A program made the translations under genes and the position numbers. A DNA stretch of 64,000 nt. It comes from an uncultured Bacteroidaceae bacterium (GTDB taxonomy: Bacteria; Bacteroidota; Bacteroidia; Bacteroidales; Bacteroidaceae). Shown piece by piece: positions 34,607 through 44,088 of the stretch; the first letter of the stretch is position 1, and every line of letters starts with the position of its first letter. The stretch covers positions 30,492 to 94,491 of the forward strand of contig CAKRYD010000007.1 in NCBI GenBank assembly GCA_934426255.1, written 5' to 3'. The notes below the pieces were generated by a model. It had not been told where the DNA came from. It saw only the letters and a program-made list of their open reading frames with translations, and did not search any database.

Positions 34607-34700
34607 CAAACGTGCTGCACTTTTTTGCAGCTTCTTCACAGCAATGCCGGCACGCAAGAAGCGCGGCTTTAAAAGTTGCAGAAAGCCACTTTCCACCTTA

Positions 34701-34847
34701 CAAACCGGCACATCGCTTATCGTGCATCGGCCGAAGTACACATGCGCATCGGCCGAAGCACACATGCACTCCGGCCGGAACACACACGTATGTCGGCCGA
34801 AGCACGCATGCGTTTCGGCCGAAGCACGCCCAGCAAACCGGCACATC
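34701..34847. repeat. Array 2: five TCGGCCGA boxes at exact 22-bp spacing, with flanking direct repeats
   Basis: Boxes begin at 34727, 34749, 34771, 34793 and 34815; four are TCGGCCGA and one (34771) is CCGGCCGG, all palindromic. Between them lies a second CATG-type palindrome (ACATGC, GCATGC). The array is flanked by a 14-bp direct repeat CAAACCGGCACATC at 34701-34714 and 34834-34847, whose CCGG falls almost in the 22-bp phase. It occupies the 527-bp gap between the divergent LRR gene and first esterase gene. Apart from the two promoters the rest of the gap shows no gene. Confidence 0.85.
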
Positions 34848-35020
34848 AGAGAGACATAACCCACACACTGCAACACCGGCTGCCGCACATCGGCAACACC
34901 AACACGGCAGAAAGCTGCGCCCAACAAAGTAGCTGCCACCGTGCAACCTGCCACATAAGACTCTTCAACCCCTAACAGCAAAACGCACGGCAAAAGGCTC
35001 TTTAGGTTGAAAAGTTTTAT

Positions 35021-35028
35021 TACTTTTG
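35021..35028 (+). promoter_or_regulatory. -7 element of the sialate esterase operon (TACTTTTG)
   Basis: TACTTTTG followed by C, 26 bp before the ATG at 35054. It fits TAnnTTTG. Confidence 0.55.
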
Positions 35029-35053
35029 CGAACTAAAGTAACAGCAAACACAT

Positions 35054-36466
35054 ATGAATAAGATTTTAGCATCTATGGCCATCGTTTTCGCCTTTTGCAA
35101 TGCCCAGGCAAAAGTGCGCATGGCCTCGCTATTCAACGACGGAATGATCTTGCAACAACAGGCAGATGTAAAGGTTTGGGGCTGGGCAAAACCCAATTCA
35201 AAAGTAACACTCACAGGTACATGGAACAAGAAAAAGGTGACCTGCCAGAGCGGAAGCGACGGAAAATGGGAGGCACGCATGCAGACCCCTGCCGCCTCGT
35301 TCACTCCTTATGAGCTCACAGTAAGCGACGGTGAGAAGCTCACCATCAAGGATGTACTGATAGGTGAGGTATGGCTGGGGTCGGGACAAAGCAACATGGA
35401 AATGCCGTTGGTGGGCTACAACAGCTGCCCCATCGAAGGCCTGAACGAAGAAATCAACGAGTGCCGCCGCTATAAAGGGAAAATCCACTTTGTAACCGTA
35501 AGCCACCTGGCTCCGCTGACGCCGGCAGACAGCGTCAAGGCCCTGTGGAAAGACTGCACGCCCGAAAACATCTGGGACTGCAGTGCCACCTGCTACTTCT
35601 TCGCAAAAACCTTGGTCGACGCCATGGACTGCCCCGTAGGGGTCATCAGCTCGGCATGGGGCGGCACCTCGGTAGAGGGATGGACACCGGCCGACATTGT
35701 CAAAGACTATGACGATGCCGACCTTTCGGAAGAAAATCTCAAGAAAAACGTATGGAACACCCCCGTAGTGCGCTACAACGGCAAGATACATCCGCTGGCA
35801 GGATATACCCTGAAAGGCTTCCTGTGGTATCAGGGCGAAGCCAACCGCGACTGGCCCGACAAATATGCAGCCCGCTTAGGCAACATGGTGAAAGCCTGGA
35901 GAAAAGCCTGGGGACAGGGCGACCTGCCCTTCTATGAAGTGGAGATAGCCCCCTACGGATATGACGACCCTAACAAAATCAGCGGAGCCCTGCTCAGAGA
36001 AGCCCAGCACGACTTTACCAAACAAGTGGCCAACACAGGCATGATATCAACCAACGACCTGGTAAACCCCGATGAAATGTGGCAGATACACCCCTGCAAA
36101 AAACGTGAAGTAGGCCAACGCCTCTGCTACCTTGCCTTGAGCAAGACCTACAGAAAGAAAGGATATATAGCCGAAAGCCCCGAATACGACAAAATGGAAA
36201 TCAAGGACGGCAAAGCCTACCTCTCCTTCACCCACTGCGAATATGGATACAACCGCAACTTCGACATACGAGGCTTCGAAATCTGCGGTGCCGACAAAGT
36301 ATTTCACACTGCCAATGCCGCCATCGAAAACAACCGCGTCATAGTCAGCGCCCCCGACGTAAAAGAACCCGTAGCCGTGCGCTACTGCTTCAGAAACTGG
36401 CTGCCCGGCAACCTGGGCAACGTGGGAGGCATGCCCATCATCCCCTTCAGAACAGACCGAAATTAA
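35054..36466 (+). CDS. Sialate O-acetylesterase-like protein, copy 1
   Basis: A 470-residue secreted SGNH-family carbohydrate esterase. After a signal peptide (KILASMAIVFAFCNAQA) comes an N-terminal beta-sandwich domain (MASLFNDGMILQQQADVKVWG). The catalytic domain has GSGQSNME (nucleophile Ser, ~107-115), WGGTSVEGW, FLWYQGEANRDWP (~258) and a C-terminal I-H-P triad region (MWQIHPCKKREVGQ). Such enzymes remove acetyl groups from sialic acids or plant xylans; the exact substrate is not deducible. It is followed 19 bp later by a close paralogue, and the pair ends at a strong terminator. Confidence 0.88.
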   Translation: MNKILASMAIVFAFCNAQAKVRMASLFNDGMILQQQADVKVWGWAKPNSKVTLTGTWNKKKVTCQSGSDGKWEARMQTPAASFTPYELTVSDGEKLTIKDVLIGEVWLGSGQSNMEMPLVGYNSCPIEGLNEEINECRRYKGKIHFVTVSHLAPLTPADSVKALWKDCTPENIWDCSATCYFFAKTLVDAMDCPVGVISSAWGGTSVEGWTPADIVKDYDDADLSEENLKKNVWNTPVVRYNGKIHPLAGYTLKGFLWYQGEANRDWPDKYAARLGNMVKAWRKAWGQGDLPFYEVEIAPYGYDDPNKISGALLREAQHDFTKQVANTGMISTNDLVNPDEMWQIHPCKKREVGQRLCYLALSKTYRKKGYIAESPEYDKMEIKDGKAYLSFTHCEYGYNRNFDIRGFEICGADKVFHTANAAIENNRVIVSAPDVKEPVAVRYCFRNWLPGNLGNVGGMPIIPFRTDRN

Positions 36467-36485
36467 CTCAATTACAACATATAAA

Positions 36486-37892
36486 ATGAAGAAAATCGCA
36501 TTACTCCTACTCACAATGGCACTCTGCTATCCAGCCAAAGCCATTGTACGCCCCGCATCCCTGTTTAACGACGGCATGGTGTTGCAGCAACAATCCAACG
36601 TGCGCTTCTGGGGCAGAGCCAAAGCCAATAGCCGCGTCACCGTAAAAGGCTCGTGGAACAACCACAGTGTCAGCTGCAAAAGTGACGCCGACGGCAAATG
36701 GGAAGTGCTGCTCCCCACACCGAAAGCCAGCTACAAAGCCCACACAGTGACCATATCCGACGGCACCAAACTCAAAATCAACAACGTGCTAATAGGCGAA
36801 GTATGGTTCACATCCGGCCAAAGCAACATGGAAATGATGGTATACGGTTTCATCAACTGCCCCACAGAACACTCGGCAGACTTTATAGCCAACTCCGGAA
36901 AATACCGCGACAAAATACGCATGGTAAGCATACCGCGATTCCCACTCCGCCAGCCCGGCGACTTCGTAGACGCACAATGGAAAGAATGCCTCCCCGAAGT
37001 GGTGCGCAACTTCAGCGCCGTGGGCTACTTCTTCGCCACACAACTGGTCGACAAACTCAATTGCCCCGTAGGCATCATCAACAATGCGTGGGGCGGAACA
37101 CGCGTGGAAGGATGGACACCCCGGCAACTTCTTGAAAGCTACGGCGAGGACCTGAGCACCAAAACCTTCCAAAGCAGAGCCACCTCGTGGACACCCATGG
37201 TGATGTATAACGGCATGGTGAAACCCCTCGCAGGCTACAACATACGCGGATTCCTCTGGTATCAGGGCGAAGCCAACGTGGGATGGCAGCCCGAAAACTA
37301 TGCCAACCGCTTCGGCAACATGATCAAGCAATGGCGCAGCGACTGGAGACAAGGCGACCTGCCCTTCCTCTTCGTTGAAATAGCTCCCTACAAATACAAC
37401 CAGGGAACAGCAGCAGCCATCGTGCGCGAACAACAATGCGAAACACAACACCTCGTCAACAACGCCTACATGGTAGGCACCAACGACCTTGTGAAGCCCT
37501 ACGAAAGCACACAGATACACCCGTGCATGAAATTCGAAGTGGCCGAAAGGCTCAGCATGCTGGCCTTCAGCAAAGTCTACGGCATGGCAGGCATCGAAGC
37601 ACAAAGCCCCGAATACCAGACAATGGAGATTAAAGACGGCAAAGCAACCCTGAGCTTCAGCCACGTAGGTGCAGGATTCAACCGCTTCGAAGATATACAA
37701 GGCTTTGAAATAGCCGGCAGTGACAAAAACTTCGTTCCGGCACATGCCAGCGTCAGCGGCCGCCGCATCGTGGTGAGCTCCCCACTGGTCAAAGAGCCCA
37801 CAGCCGTGCGCTACTGCTTCAAAGCCTGGCAACTCGGCAACCTGGCCAGCGGAGACAACCTGCCCGTCATACCTTTCAGAACAGACAAATAG
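36486..37892 (+). CDS. Sialate O-acetylesterase-like protein, copy 2
   Basis: 468 residues, collinear with the upstream gene and similar through the whole length (IVRPASLFNDGMVLQQQSNV; TSGQSNMEM; WGGTRVEGWTP; FLWYQGEANVGWQPENYA; QIHPCMKFEV), so the pair arose by tandem duplication. It has a signal peptide (KKIALLLLTMALCYPAKA). The region after the nucleophile (VYGFINCPTEHSADFIANSG) and the middle segments differ most from copy 1, suggesting changed substrate contacts. Terminated by the hairpin at 37910-37950. Confidence 0.88.
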   Translation: MKKIALLLLTMALCYPAKAIVRPASLFNDGMVLQQQSNVRFWGRAKANSRVTVKGSWNNHSVSCKSDADGKWEVLLPTPKASYKAHTVTISDGTKLKINNVLIGEVWFTSGQSNMEMMVYGFINCPTEHSADFIANSGKYRDKIRMVSIPRFPLRQPGDFVDAQWKECLPEVVRNFSAVGYFFATQLVDKLNCPVGIINNAWGGTRVEGWTPRQLLESYGEDLSTKTFQSRATSWTPMVMYNGMVKPLAGYNIRGFLWYQGEANVGWQPENYANRFGNMIKQWRSDWRQGDLPFLFVEIAPYKYNQGTAAAIVREQQCETQHLVNNAYMVGTNDLVKPYESTQIHPCMKFEVAERLSMLAFSKVYGMAGIEAQSPEYQTMEIKDGKATLSFSHVGAGFNRFEDIQGFEIAGSDKNFVPAHASVSGRRIVVSSPLVKEPTAVRYCFKAWQLGNLASGDNLPVIPFRTDK

Positions 37893-37909
37893 CAGATTAC
37901 CCCACAATC

Positions 37910-37950
37910 AAAAGCGCACAAAAGAATGTAACACTCTTTTGTGCGCTTTT
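37910..37950 (+). terminator. Rho-independent terminator after the esterase pair
   Basis: A 15-bp perfect inverted repeat (37910-37924 with 37936-37950; arm AAAAGCGCACAAAAG) with an 11-nt loop; the right arm ends in four T. Confidence 0.85.
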
Positions 37951-37976
37951 GCCATCCCTTATTACCCGAAAAGTAG

Positions 37977-37984
37977 TACCTTTG
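37977..37984 (+). promoter_or_regulatory. -7 element of the typA promoter (TACCTTTG)
   Basis: TACCTTTG followed by CACC, 30 bp before the ATG at 38014. It supports that ATG over an earlier in-frame one at 37939, which would overlap the terminator. Confidence 0.6.
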
Positions 37985-38013
37985 CACCTCGAAAAAAAAT
38001 AAGGGATAAAAAG

Positions 38014-39813
38014 ATGCAAGACATTCGTAACATTGCCATTATTGCCCACGTAGACCACGGAAAAACCACACTGGTCGACAAAATGCTGATGGCAGGCCAT
38101 CTGTTTAGAGACAACCAAGATGCAGGCAACCTGATACTGGACAACAACGACCTGGAGCGTGAGCGAGGCATCACCATACTGTCAAAGAATGTCTCCATCA
38201 CCTACAAAGGCGTAAAGATAAACATCATCGACACCCCGGGACACTCAGACTTCGGTGGCGAAGTGGAAAGAGTGCTGAACATGGCTGACGGGTGCATACT
38301 GCTCGTTGACGCATTTGAAGGCCCCATGCCCCAAACACGCTTCGTACTTGAAAAGGCATTGAAGATAGGACTGAAGCCCATCGTAGTAGTCAACAAAGTG
38401 GACAAGCCCAACTGCCGTCCCGAAGAAGTATACGAAATGGCCTTCGACCTGATGTGCAACCTGAATGCCACCGAAGACCAATTAGACTTTCCCGTGGTCT
38501 ACGGCTCAGCCAAAAACGGATGGATGGGCGAAGACTGGAAGACACCAACCGACAACATCAACTACCTGCTGGACAAGATTATCGAGGTAATCCCCGCACC
38601 CAAACGGCTGGAAGGTACGCCACAAATGCTTGTCACATCACTGGACTACTCCAACTATACCGGACGTATAGCCGTGGGACGTGTGCACCGTGGCACCCTG
38701 AAAGAAGGGCAAAACGTTACAATCGCACACCGCGACGGCACCATGGAGAAGACCAAGATAAAAGAAATCCACACATTCGAAGGCATGGGCCACCGCAAGA
38801 TAGAACAAATGGAAAGTGGTGACATATGCGCAGTCATAGGACTGGAGAACTTCGAGATAGGAGATACCATCTGCGACTTCGAAAATCCCGAGCCACTGCC
38901 CCCTATCACTATCGACGAACCCACGATGAGCATGCTCTTCGCCATCAACGATTCGCCCTTCTTCGGCAAGGAAGGCAAATACTGCACCAGCCGACAAATA
39001 GATGACAGACTCCAGAAAGAACTGCAACGTAACCTGGCCCTGCGCGTCAAACGCGGCAGCGGCTTCGACAATTGGATTGTGTCCGGACGCGGAGTACTGC
39101 ATCTCAGCGTGCTCATTGAGACGATGCGACGCGAAGGATATGAGTTGCAAGTGGGACAACCACAGGTAATCTTTAAAGAAATTGACGGAAAAAAGTGTGA
39201 GCCGATAGAGGAACTGACCATTAACGTCCCTGAAACATTCTCCAGCAAAATCATTGACATGGTGACACGAAGAAAAGGAGAAATGACACAGATGGAAAGC
39301 CAGGGAGACCGCCTGAACATAAGTTTCGACATACCATCACGCGGAATCATCGGATTGCGCACCAATGTGCTCACCGCCAGTCAGGGTGAAGCCATCATGG
39401 CACACCGCTTCAAAGAATATCAACCCTACAAAGGTGACATGAACCGCCGCGTCAATGGCTCACTGATTGCCTTGGAAGGAGGCACAGTATTCGCCTATGC
39501 CCTGGACAAATTGCAAGACCGCGGACGCTTCTTCGTATCGCCTCAAGAACAAGTCTATGCCGGACAAGTGGTAGGAGAACACGTACACGACAATGACATC
39601 GTAGTCAACGTAACCAAAGCAAAGCAGTTGACCAACGTGCGTGCCAGCGGAACTGACGAAAAAGCCCATATCATTCCGCCCGTCATCTTCTCATTGGAAG
39701 AAGCACTTGAATACATCAAGGCAGACGAATATGTTGAGGTAACGCCCAAAAGCATGCGCATGCGCAAAATCATACTTGACCATACAGAACGCAAACGTGC
39801 AGGACGTGAATAA
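38014..39813 (+). CDS. typA: Ribosome-associated GTPase TypA/BipA
   Basis: 599-residue translational GTPase. It starts MQDIRNIAIIAHVDHGKTTL, with G1 AHVDHGKTT, G2 ERGITI, G3 DTPGHSDF and G4 NKVD, all intact. The C-terminal EF-G-like domains and the BipA-specific end (RGIIGLRTNVLTASQGEAIM; KAKQLTNVRASGTDEK) are present. It acts in ribosome assembly and stress or low-temperature growth in other bacteria. It converges with the ECF sigma gene, leaving only 18 bp between stops. Confidence 0.96.
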   Translation: MQDIRNIAIIAHVDHGKTTLVDKMLMAGHLFRDNQDAGNLILDNNDLERERGITILSKNVSITYKGVKINIIDTPGHSDFGGEVERVLNMADGCILLVDAFEGPMPQTRFVLEKALKIGLKPIVVVNKVDKPNCRPEEVYEMAFDLMCNLNATEDQLDFPVVYGSAKNGWMGEDWKTPTDNINYLLDKIIEVIPAPKRLEGTPQMLVTSLDYSNYTGRIAVGRVHRGTLKEGQNVTIAHRDGTMEKTKIKEIHTFEGMGHRKIEQMESGDICAVIGLENFEIGDTICDFENPEPLPPITIDEPTMSMLFAINDSPFFGKEGKYCTSRQIDDRLQKELQRNLALRVKRGSGFDNWIVSGRGVLHLSVLIETMRREGYELQVGQPQVIFKEIDGKKCEPIEELTINVPETFSSKIIDMVTRRKGEMTQMESQGDRLNISFDIPSRGIIGLRTNVLTASQGEAIMAHRFKEYQPYKGDMNRRVNGSLIALEGGTVFAYALDKLQDRGRFFVSPQEQVYAGQVVGEHVHDNDIVVNVTKAKQLTNVRASGTDEKAHIIPPVIFSLEEALEYIKADEYVEVTPKSMRMRKIILDHTERKRAGRE

Positions 39814-39831
39814 AGAAACGTCTGCCGTTTG

Positions 39832-40428
39832 TCAGTTCAACACCAACGAAACATTCTTATCAATTGCCAGACGACGCATATTCATCAATGCATAGCGCAT
39901 CCTGCCCAATGCAGTGTTGATGCTGATATTCAAGTCGTCGGCAATCTCCTTAAAGCTCATATTATAGTAATAGCGCATGTAAAGCACCTGGCTTTGCGAC
40001 TCGGGAAGCATGCTGCACAACATCTTTATCTCCTCAAAAGTCTGGGAATTCTCCATCTGAGTCTCGCGACAAGGCTCCGACAACTCTGACTTGTTCGAAA
40101 ATATCTCCGCACAGAGATCATCCTTGGATATGCATTCATCGAGTTCTTTCTGACGGAAATGATCAATAATCAAGTTATGTGCAATACGCATTAGCCAAGC
40201 ATGGAAACGACCGCAAGGCGTATACTTATGAGACTGTATGCGAACCAATGCCTTAACAAAAGTCTCCTGGAAGAGGTCGTCAGCCACATCCTCATCCTTT
40301 ACCGCATAATATATATAGGTATATAACTTTGACTTGTACCTTTCAAGCAACGTGTCGAAAGCTGCATTATTGCCATTCGCATACATCATGACCAATTCAT
40401 CATCGGTCTGTATGGTATTATGTTCCAT
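39832..40428 (-). CDS. RNA polymerase ECF sigma factor (RpoE-like)
   Basis: 198 residues. Region 2 is AFDTLLERYKSKLYTYIYYAVKDEDVADDLFQETFVKAL (start near residue 23), region 4 is EEIKMLCSMLPESQSQVLYMRYYYNMSFKEIADDLNISINTALGRMRYALMNMR (~130-185). It is larger than the first ECF factor and there is no anti-sigma partner gene beside it, which suits a stand-alone stress sigma factor. It is followed 3' to 3' by typA. Confidence 0.93.
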   Translation of the reverse strand: MEHNTIQTDDELVMMYANGNNAAFDTLLERYKSKLYTYIYYAVKDEDVADDLFQETFVKALVRIQSHKYTPCGRFHAWLMRIAHNLIIDHFRQKELDECISKDDLCAEIFSNKSELSEPCRETQMENSQTFEEIKMLCSMLPESQSQVLYMRYYYNMSFKEIADDLNISINTALGRMRYALMNMRRLAIDKNVSLVLN

Positions 40429-40574
40429 TACTACTTTAATTTATTAATCTTAGAGTAACGATTTCTTATAGGCAATATGCTTTATGGTTTACGAGAGCAA
40501 AGAAACTACTTATTTTTGATTCTGCCAAATTATTTCTCTAAAATCCTGCTTTTTGACGGACGATTTTAACCAAA

Positions 40575-41540
40575 TCAGCAGACAGATGCGGATTCCGGCA
40601 GCTTGTTACCCCGCAGGAAGTCCTCGATTTTCATTCTTTTCTTGCCGGCCAACTGCAATTCCAGAATATTCAGAAATCCGCCTTCAAGTGCCACCTTCAG
40701 GTATTGATGTCCATCCGTCAACACTGTTCCGACAGAGTGCTGATGCATGGCAGGCTCCTTGATGGTTCTGAATATTTTCAGCATTTGCTCACCATTGGCA
40801 GTTTTAAGCATGGCCCATGCAGCAGGTACCGGAGACAGGCCGCGCACAAAATCGTGAACACGTTGCATCCCTGCCGTCCAATCGATACGACATGTCTCAC
40901 GGAATATCTTCGGAGCAGACTTTAGTTCGCCCGATGAAGGTAACTGCTGTGGCTGGGAATTGACAGTACCTTCCAATATCGAATCCACAGTCTTGAGGAC
41001 CAAATCACCACCTATCACCATCAGTTTGTCGTGCACGTCTTCAAACGTATCGTTGTCTCCGATCGGCAAAGCCGACTGATCTATGATAGCACCTGTATCG
41101 ATGTCGTGCTCCAAGAAGAAAGTGGTGACCCCTGTTTGTTTCTCACCGTTGATAATAGCCCAGTTGATGGGTGCAGCACCGCGATACTGCGGCAGCAACG
41201 AAGCGTGAAGGTTAAATGTTCCGTAGCGCGGCATTGCCCATACCACCTCCGGCATCATGCGGAAAGCAACGACAATCTGCAAATCGGCATGCAGCAGGCG
41301 CAACTGATTCAAGAAGCCTTCGTCGCGCAACTTCTCGGGTTGCAGCAACGGCAGCCCATGCTCCAAGGCATATGCCTTCACCGGACTTGGACACAAACGG
41401 GTCTTGTGTCTGTCGGCAGGCTTGTCGGGAGTTGTCACCACACCCACTACATTATAACCTCCCTCAACCAATCGGCGCAGGCTTTCAACTGCGAAGTCGG
41501 GCGTACCGAAATATACGATTCTCAAATCCTCTTTCTTCAT
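40575..41540 (-). CDS. fmt: Methionyl-tRNA formyltransferase
   Basis: Adds the formyl group to initiator Met-tRNA. 321 residues: RIVYFGTPDFAVESLRRLVEG (~7-27), the catalytic loop FNLHASLLPQYRGAAPINWAIINGE (~107-131, containing N, H and the SLLP motif with HxSLLP variant HASLLP), GVTTFFLEHDIDTG (~136-149) and C-terminal OB-like domain. It is last in the leftward cluster, 50 bp after clcA. Confidence 0.95.
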   Translation of the reverse strand: MKKEDLRIVYFGTPDFAVESLRRLVEGGYNVVGVVTTPDKPADRHKTRLCPSPVKAYALEHGLPLLQPEKLRDEGFLNQLRLLHADLQIVVAFRMMPEVVWAMPRYGTFNLHASLLPQYRGAAPINWAIINGEKQTGVTTFFLEHDIDTGAIIDQSALPIGDNDTFEDVHDKLMVIGGDLVLKTVDSILEGTVNSQPQQLPSSGELKSAPKIFRETCRIDWTAGMQRVHDFVRGLSPVPAAWAMLKTANGEQMLKIFRTIKEPAMHQHSVGTVLTDGHQYLKVALEGGFLNILELQLAGKKRMKIEDFLRGNKLPESASVC

Positions 41541-41590
41541 CTGTCTTGTCAGTTTATTCTATTCAATCGGGAGACAAAGCCACCTTTACA

Positions 41591-43384
41591 TCACTCTTCC
41601 GAGAAATCAACCAGCATCTGGCGGTAGGCACTATAGAGCTTGGCCTGATAAATCAGCCCCAGAAACTTGCCGTCTGTATCCAGCACAGGCAACACCTCGG
41701 CCTTTGTCCTTTGGAAACGGTCCATCACAGTAGTCATAGGGTCGTCGATGCTCAGGATGGATGGAGGTGCTTCCATCAACTGCCTGACGGTAAAGACATG
41801 GTAGAGCTCCTGCCGGAACACCACTTTCCGAATGTTCTCCAGATTCACAATGCCGCAGAAGTTGCCTAAGCCGTCAACCACAGGAAAGGCATTGGCCTTT
41901 TCCTTGGATATAAGAAGTACGAGCTTGCCCAGCTCCATTTCAGGGTTAACGCGCATACAGCATTTGTCTATTACCGTATCAAGGCTCATCAAGGTCAGTA
42001 TGGCACGATCCTTATGATGCGTTATCAATTGTCCTTTTTTGGCCAACCGCGTAGCATAAATGCTATGGGGTTCAAAGGCAACTATCGTGAGATAGGCACT
42101 CACCGACACTATCATCAACGGCACCAGCATGCCATATCCGCCGGTCAGCTCAGCAATCAGGAAGATGCTGGTGAGCGGGGCATGCATCACAGCTGCCATG
42201 ACACCGGCCATGCCTAAGAGTGAATAGTTGGTGGTCGGAACCGTCACACCGAAACTCACTTTGTTCCACATGCTTGCAAAGATAAAGCCACACAGGCATC
42301 CCAAAAACAAGGAAGGTGCAAACAAACCTCCACAGCCTCCGCCTCCCGTAGTCGCTGTCGAAGCAAACACCTTTGCCAAGACTATCATCAGCAGCATTGG
42401 TAAGAGCATTTCATTATGGCCATAGAACAATGAATTGTTCAGCAGCTCATAGGGGTTTCCGCTTAGCAGCACCTCTATGCTGTCGTAGCCTTCGCCATAG
42501 AGTGGCGGGAATACGAAAATCAGGATGCTGAGGGTTGCACCGCCCAAAGCCAGTTTGCGATAGAGTCCCTTCTGCTTGCGGAAGACATCTTCGAGCCTAT
42601 TGGATGCCCACGTAAAGTAGAGCGACACCAATCCGCAAAACACACCTAAAAGGATGGTCGGCAATACTCTTTCCACCGTAAACGCACTGACGAGATGAAA
42701 GGTAAACAGAGAGCTGTCACCGGAAAAGCAATACGTAAGTACGGCTGCCGTAATGCACGATACCAGCAATGGCAGCAAAGAAGCCATCGTCAAGTCGAGC
42801 ATCAGCACTTCAAGCGTGAACAACAAGCCTGCAAACGGTGCCTTGAAGATGCCGGCTATGGCTCCTGATGCCCCGCAACCTATAAGCACCATCAACGTTT
42901 TCTGGTCAACATGGAATATGCTTCCCAAGGTAGAGCCTATGGCGGAGCCGGTGAGCACAGCCGGAGATTCGGCACCTACCGACCCACCGAAGCCTATTGT
43001 TATGGAGCTGCCTATTATACTCGACCAGCAATTATGTTTCTTGATGTGACCTTGGCGGCGTGATATTGCAAACAGTATTTTAGTGACACCATGCCCTATG
43101 TCATCGCGCACCACATACTTGATAAACAATGCCGTCAGGTAGATGCCTATGACAGGATATACCAGGTAGAGCCAGTTCATATGGGCCACATCGAAACTAT
43201 TGGTCAATACATGCTTGATGCCTTCAATCAAGCTCTTGAGCAATTGGGATGCTATGGCAGTAAGTACGCCCACCAGAAAGGCCAGGAATATGAGCACCTG
43301 ACGCTGGCTGAAATGTGTTTCCAACCAGTCCACGAAGTGCACTGAAAGCAAATTGTTCTTCTTATGTCCTATTGTCTCGGGCAA
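41591..43384 (-). CDS. Chloride channel/antiporter of the ClC family with CBS domains
   Basis: 597 residues, with about 10-12 membrane segments over ~30-435 and two C-terminal CBS domains (~455-590). Characteristic motifs are GGSVGAESPAVLTGSAIGS (~132-150, holding the gating glutamate in GAESP), the middle GCGASGAIAGIFKAPFAG and GCGGLFAPSLFLGC (~355-368). It may be a proton-coupled antiporter; CBS domains usually bind adenine nucleotides and regulate gating. It lies between sua5 and fmt in a long leftward cluster. Confidence 0.93.
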   Translation of the reverse strand: MPETIGHKKNNLLSVHFVDWLETHFSQRQVLIFLAFLVGVLTAIASQLLKSLIEGIKHVLTNSFDVAHMNWLYLVYPVIGIYLTALFIKYVVRDDIGHGVTKILFAISRRQGHIKKHNCWSSIIGSSITIGFGGSVGAESPAVLTGSAIGSTLGSIFHVDQKTLMVLIGCGASGAIAGIFKAPFAGLLFTLEVLMLDLTMASLLPLLVSCITAAVLTYCFSGDSSLFTFHLVSAFTVERVLPTILLGVFCGLVSLYFTWASNRLEDVFRKQKGLYRKLALGGATLSILIFVFPPLYGEGYDSIEVLLSGNPYELLNNSLFYGHNEMLLPMLLMIVLAKVFASTATTGGGGCGGLFAPSLFLGCLCGFIFASMWNKVSFGVTVPTTNYSLLGMAGVMAAVMHAPLTSIFLIAELTGGYGMLVPLMIVSVSAYLTIVAFEPHSIYATRLAKKGQLITHHKDRAILTLMSLDTVIDKCCMRVNPEMELGKLVLLISKEKANAFPVVDGLGNFCGIVNLENIRKVVFRQELYHVFTVRQLMEAPPSILSIDDPMTTVMDRFQRTKAEVLPVLDTDGKFLGLIYQAKLYSAYRQMLVDFSEE

Positions 43385-43426
43385 TGCTGTTTGGCTATTA
43401 TGTTTGATTACAGGCAGCTATCAGTG

Positions 43427-44083
43427 TCAGGCACGGATGATTTTGACTTCGCCATGGGCACCCAGCTTGATGATTGTCGAAGGCTTTGCCTTTGAATGGT
43501 CGCTCTGCCGGTACTTCACTATGTAGTCTACAGCCTGTTTTATCTCGTCACTTATGTCATCGAAGCACTGCGGTGCCGGTTCACCACTGATATTTGCCGA
43601 AGTCGAGACCACGGCTTTTCTGAAGCGAAAGCAGAGTTCCTTGCTGAAGGCTTCGCCGGTGATGCGGATTCCCACACTGCCATCTTCGGCCAAAAGGTTG
43701 GGAGCCAGATTGCGGCCTCCGTCAAAGATGATGGTCGTAGGTTTTGTGCTGTAGTCTATGACATCCCAGGCCACAGGCGGAATTTCGCGTACATAGAACT
43801 CCAGCTTCGGCTCAGAATCGACCAAGGTGATTAGAGCTTTCGAATCCACACGCCGCTTTATTTCATATACTTTCTTTACGGCCTCGGCATTGGTTGCGTC
43901 ACACCCTATGCCCCAAATCGTGTCTGTGGGATAGAGAATCACGCCGCCGGCATTCATCACCTCAACGGCCTGTCGGATGTCGTCACGGAAGATGCTTGCA
44001 TCCACACGCCGCTCCTGGAATGGTTTTCTACGGTCTTCGCTATTAAGTTTTTCCTTTTCGTGCATATTATCTGGCGATATCAC
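43427..44083 (-). CDS. L-threonylcarbamoyladenylate synthase (Sua5/YrdC/YwlC family)
   Basis: First step of t6A tRNA modification: makes threonylcarbamoyl-AMP from threonine, bicarbonate and ATP. 218 residues, with the YrdC core: GGVILYPTDTIWGIGCDATN (~46-65), KKVYEIKRR (~70-78, the KxR/SxN nucleotide-binding motif), and STSANISGEPAP (~160-171). Basic N-terminal ~25 residues may be non-conserved; an alternative ATG is at 44065. The gene starts 5 bp after prfC stops. Confidence 0.92.
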   Translation of the reverse strand: MISPDNMHEKEKLNSEDRRKPFQERRVDASIFRDDIRQAVEVMNAGGVILYPTDTIWGIGCDATNAEAVKKVYEIKRRVDSKALITLVDSEPKLEFYVREIPPVAWDVIDYSTKPTTIIFDGGRNLAPNLLAEDGSVGIRITGEAFSKELCFRFRKAVVSTSANISGEPAPQCFDDISDEIKQAVDYIVKYRQSDHSKAKPSTIIKLGAHGEVKIIRA

Positions 44084-44088
44084 GGGTT

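Noticed and set aside
34701..34847. Considered as CRISPR arrays (arrays 1-4)
   Set aside because: The whole period is only 22 bp, there are no unique 30-bp spacers and no match to the tracrRNA; only 56841-57109 meets the criteria.
36789..37907. A 372-residue minus-strand open frame opposite the second esterase
   Set aside because: The plus-strand frame has all esterase motifs and a signal peptide; the antisense frame has none.
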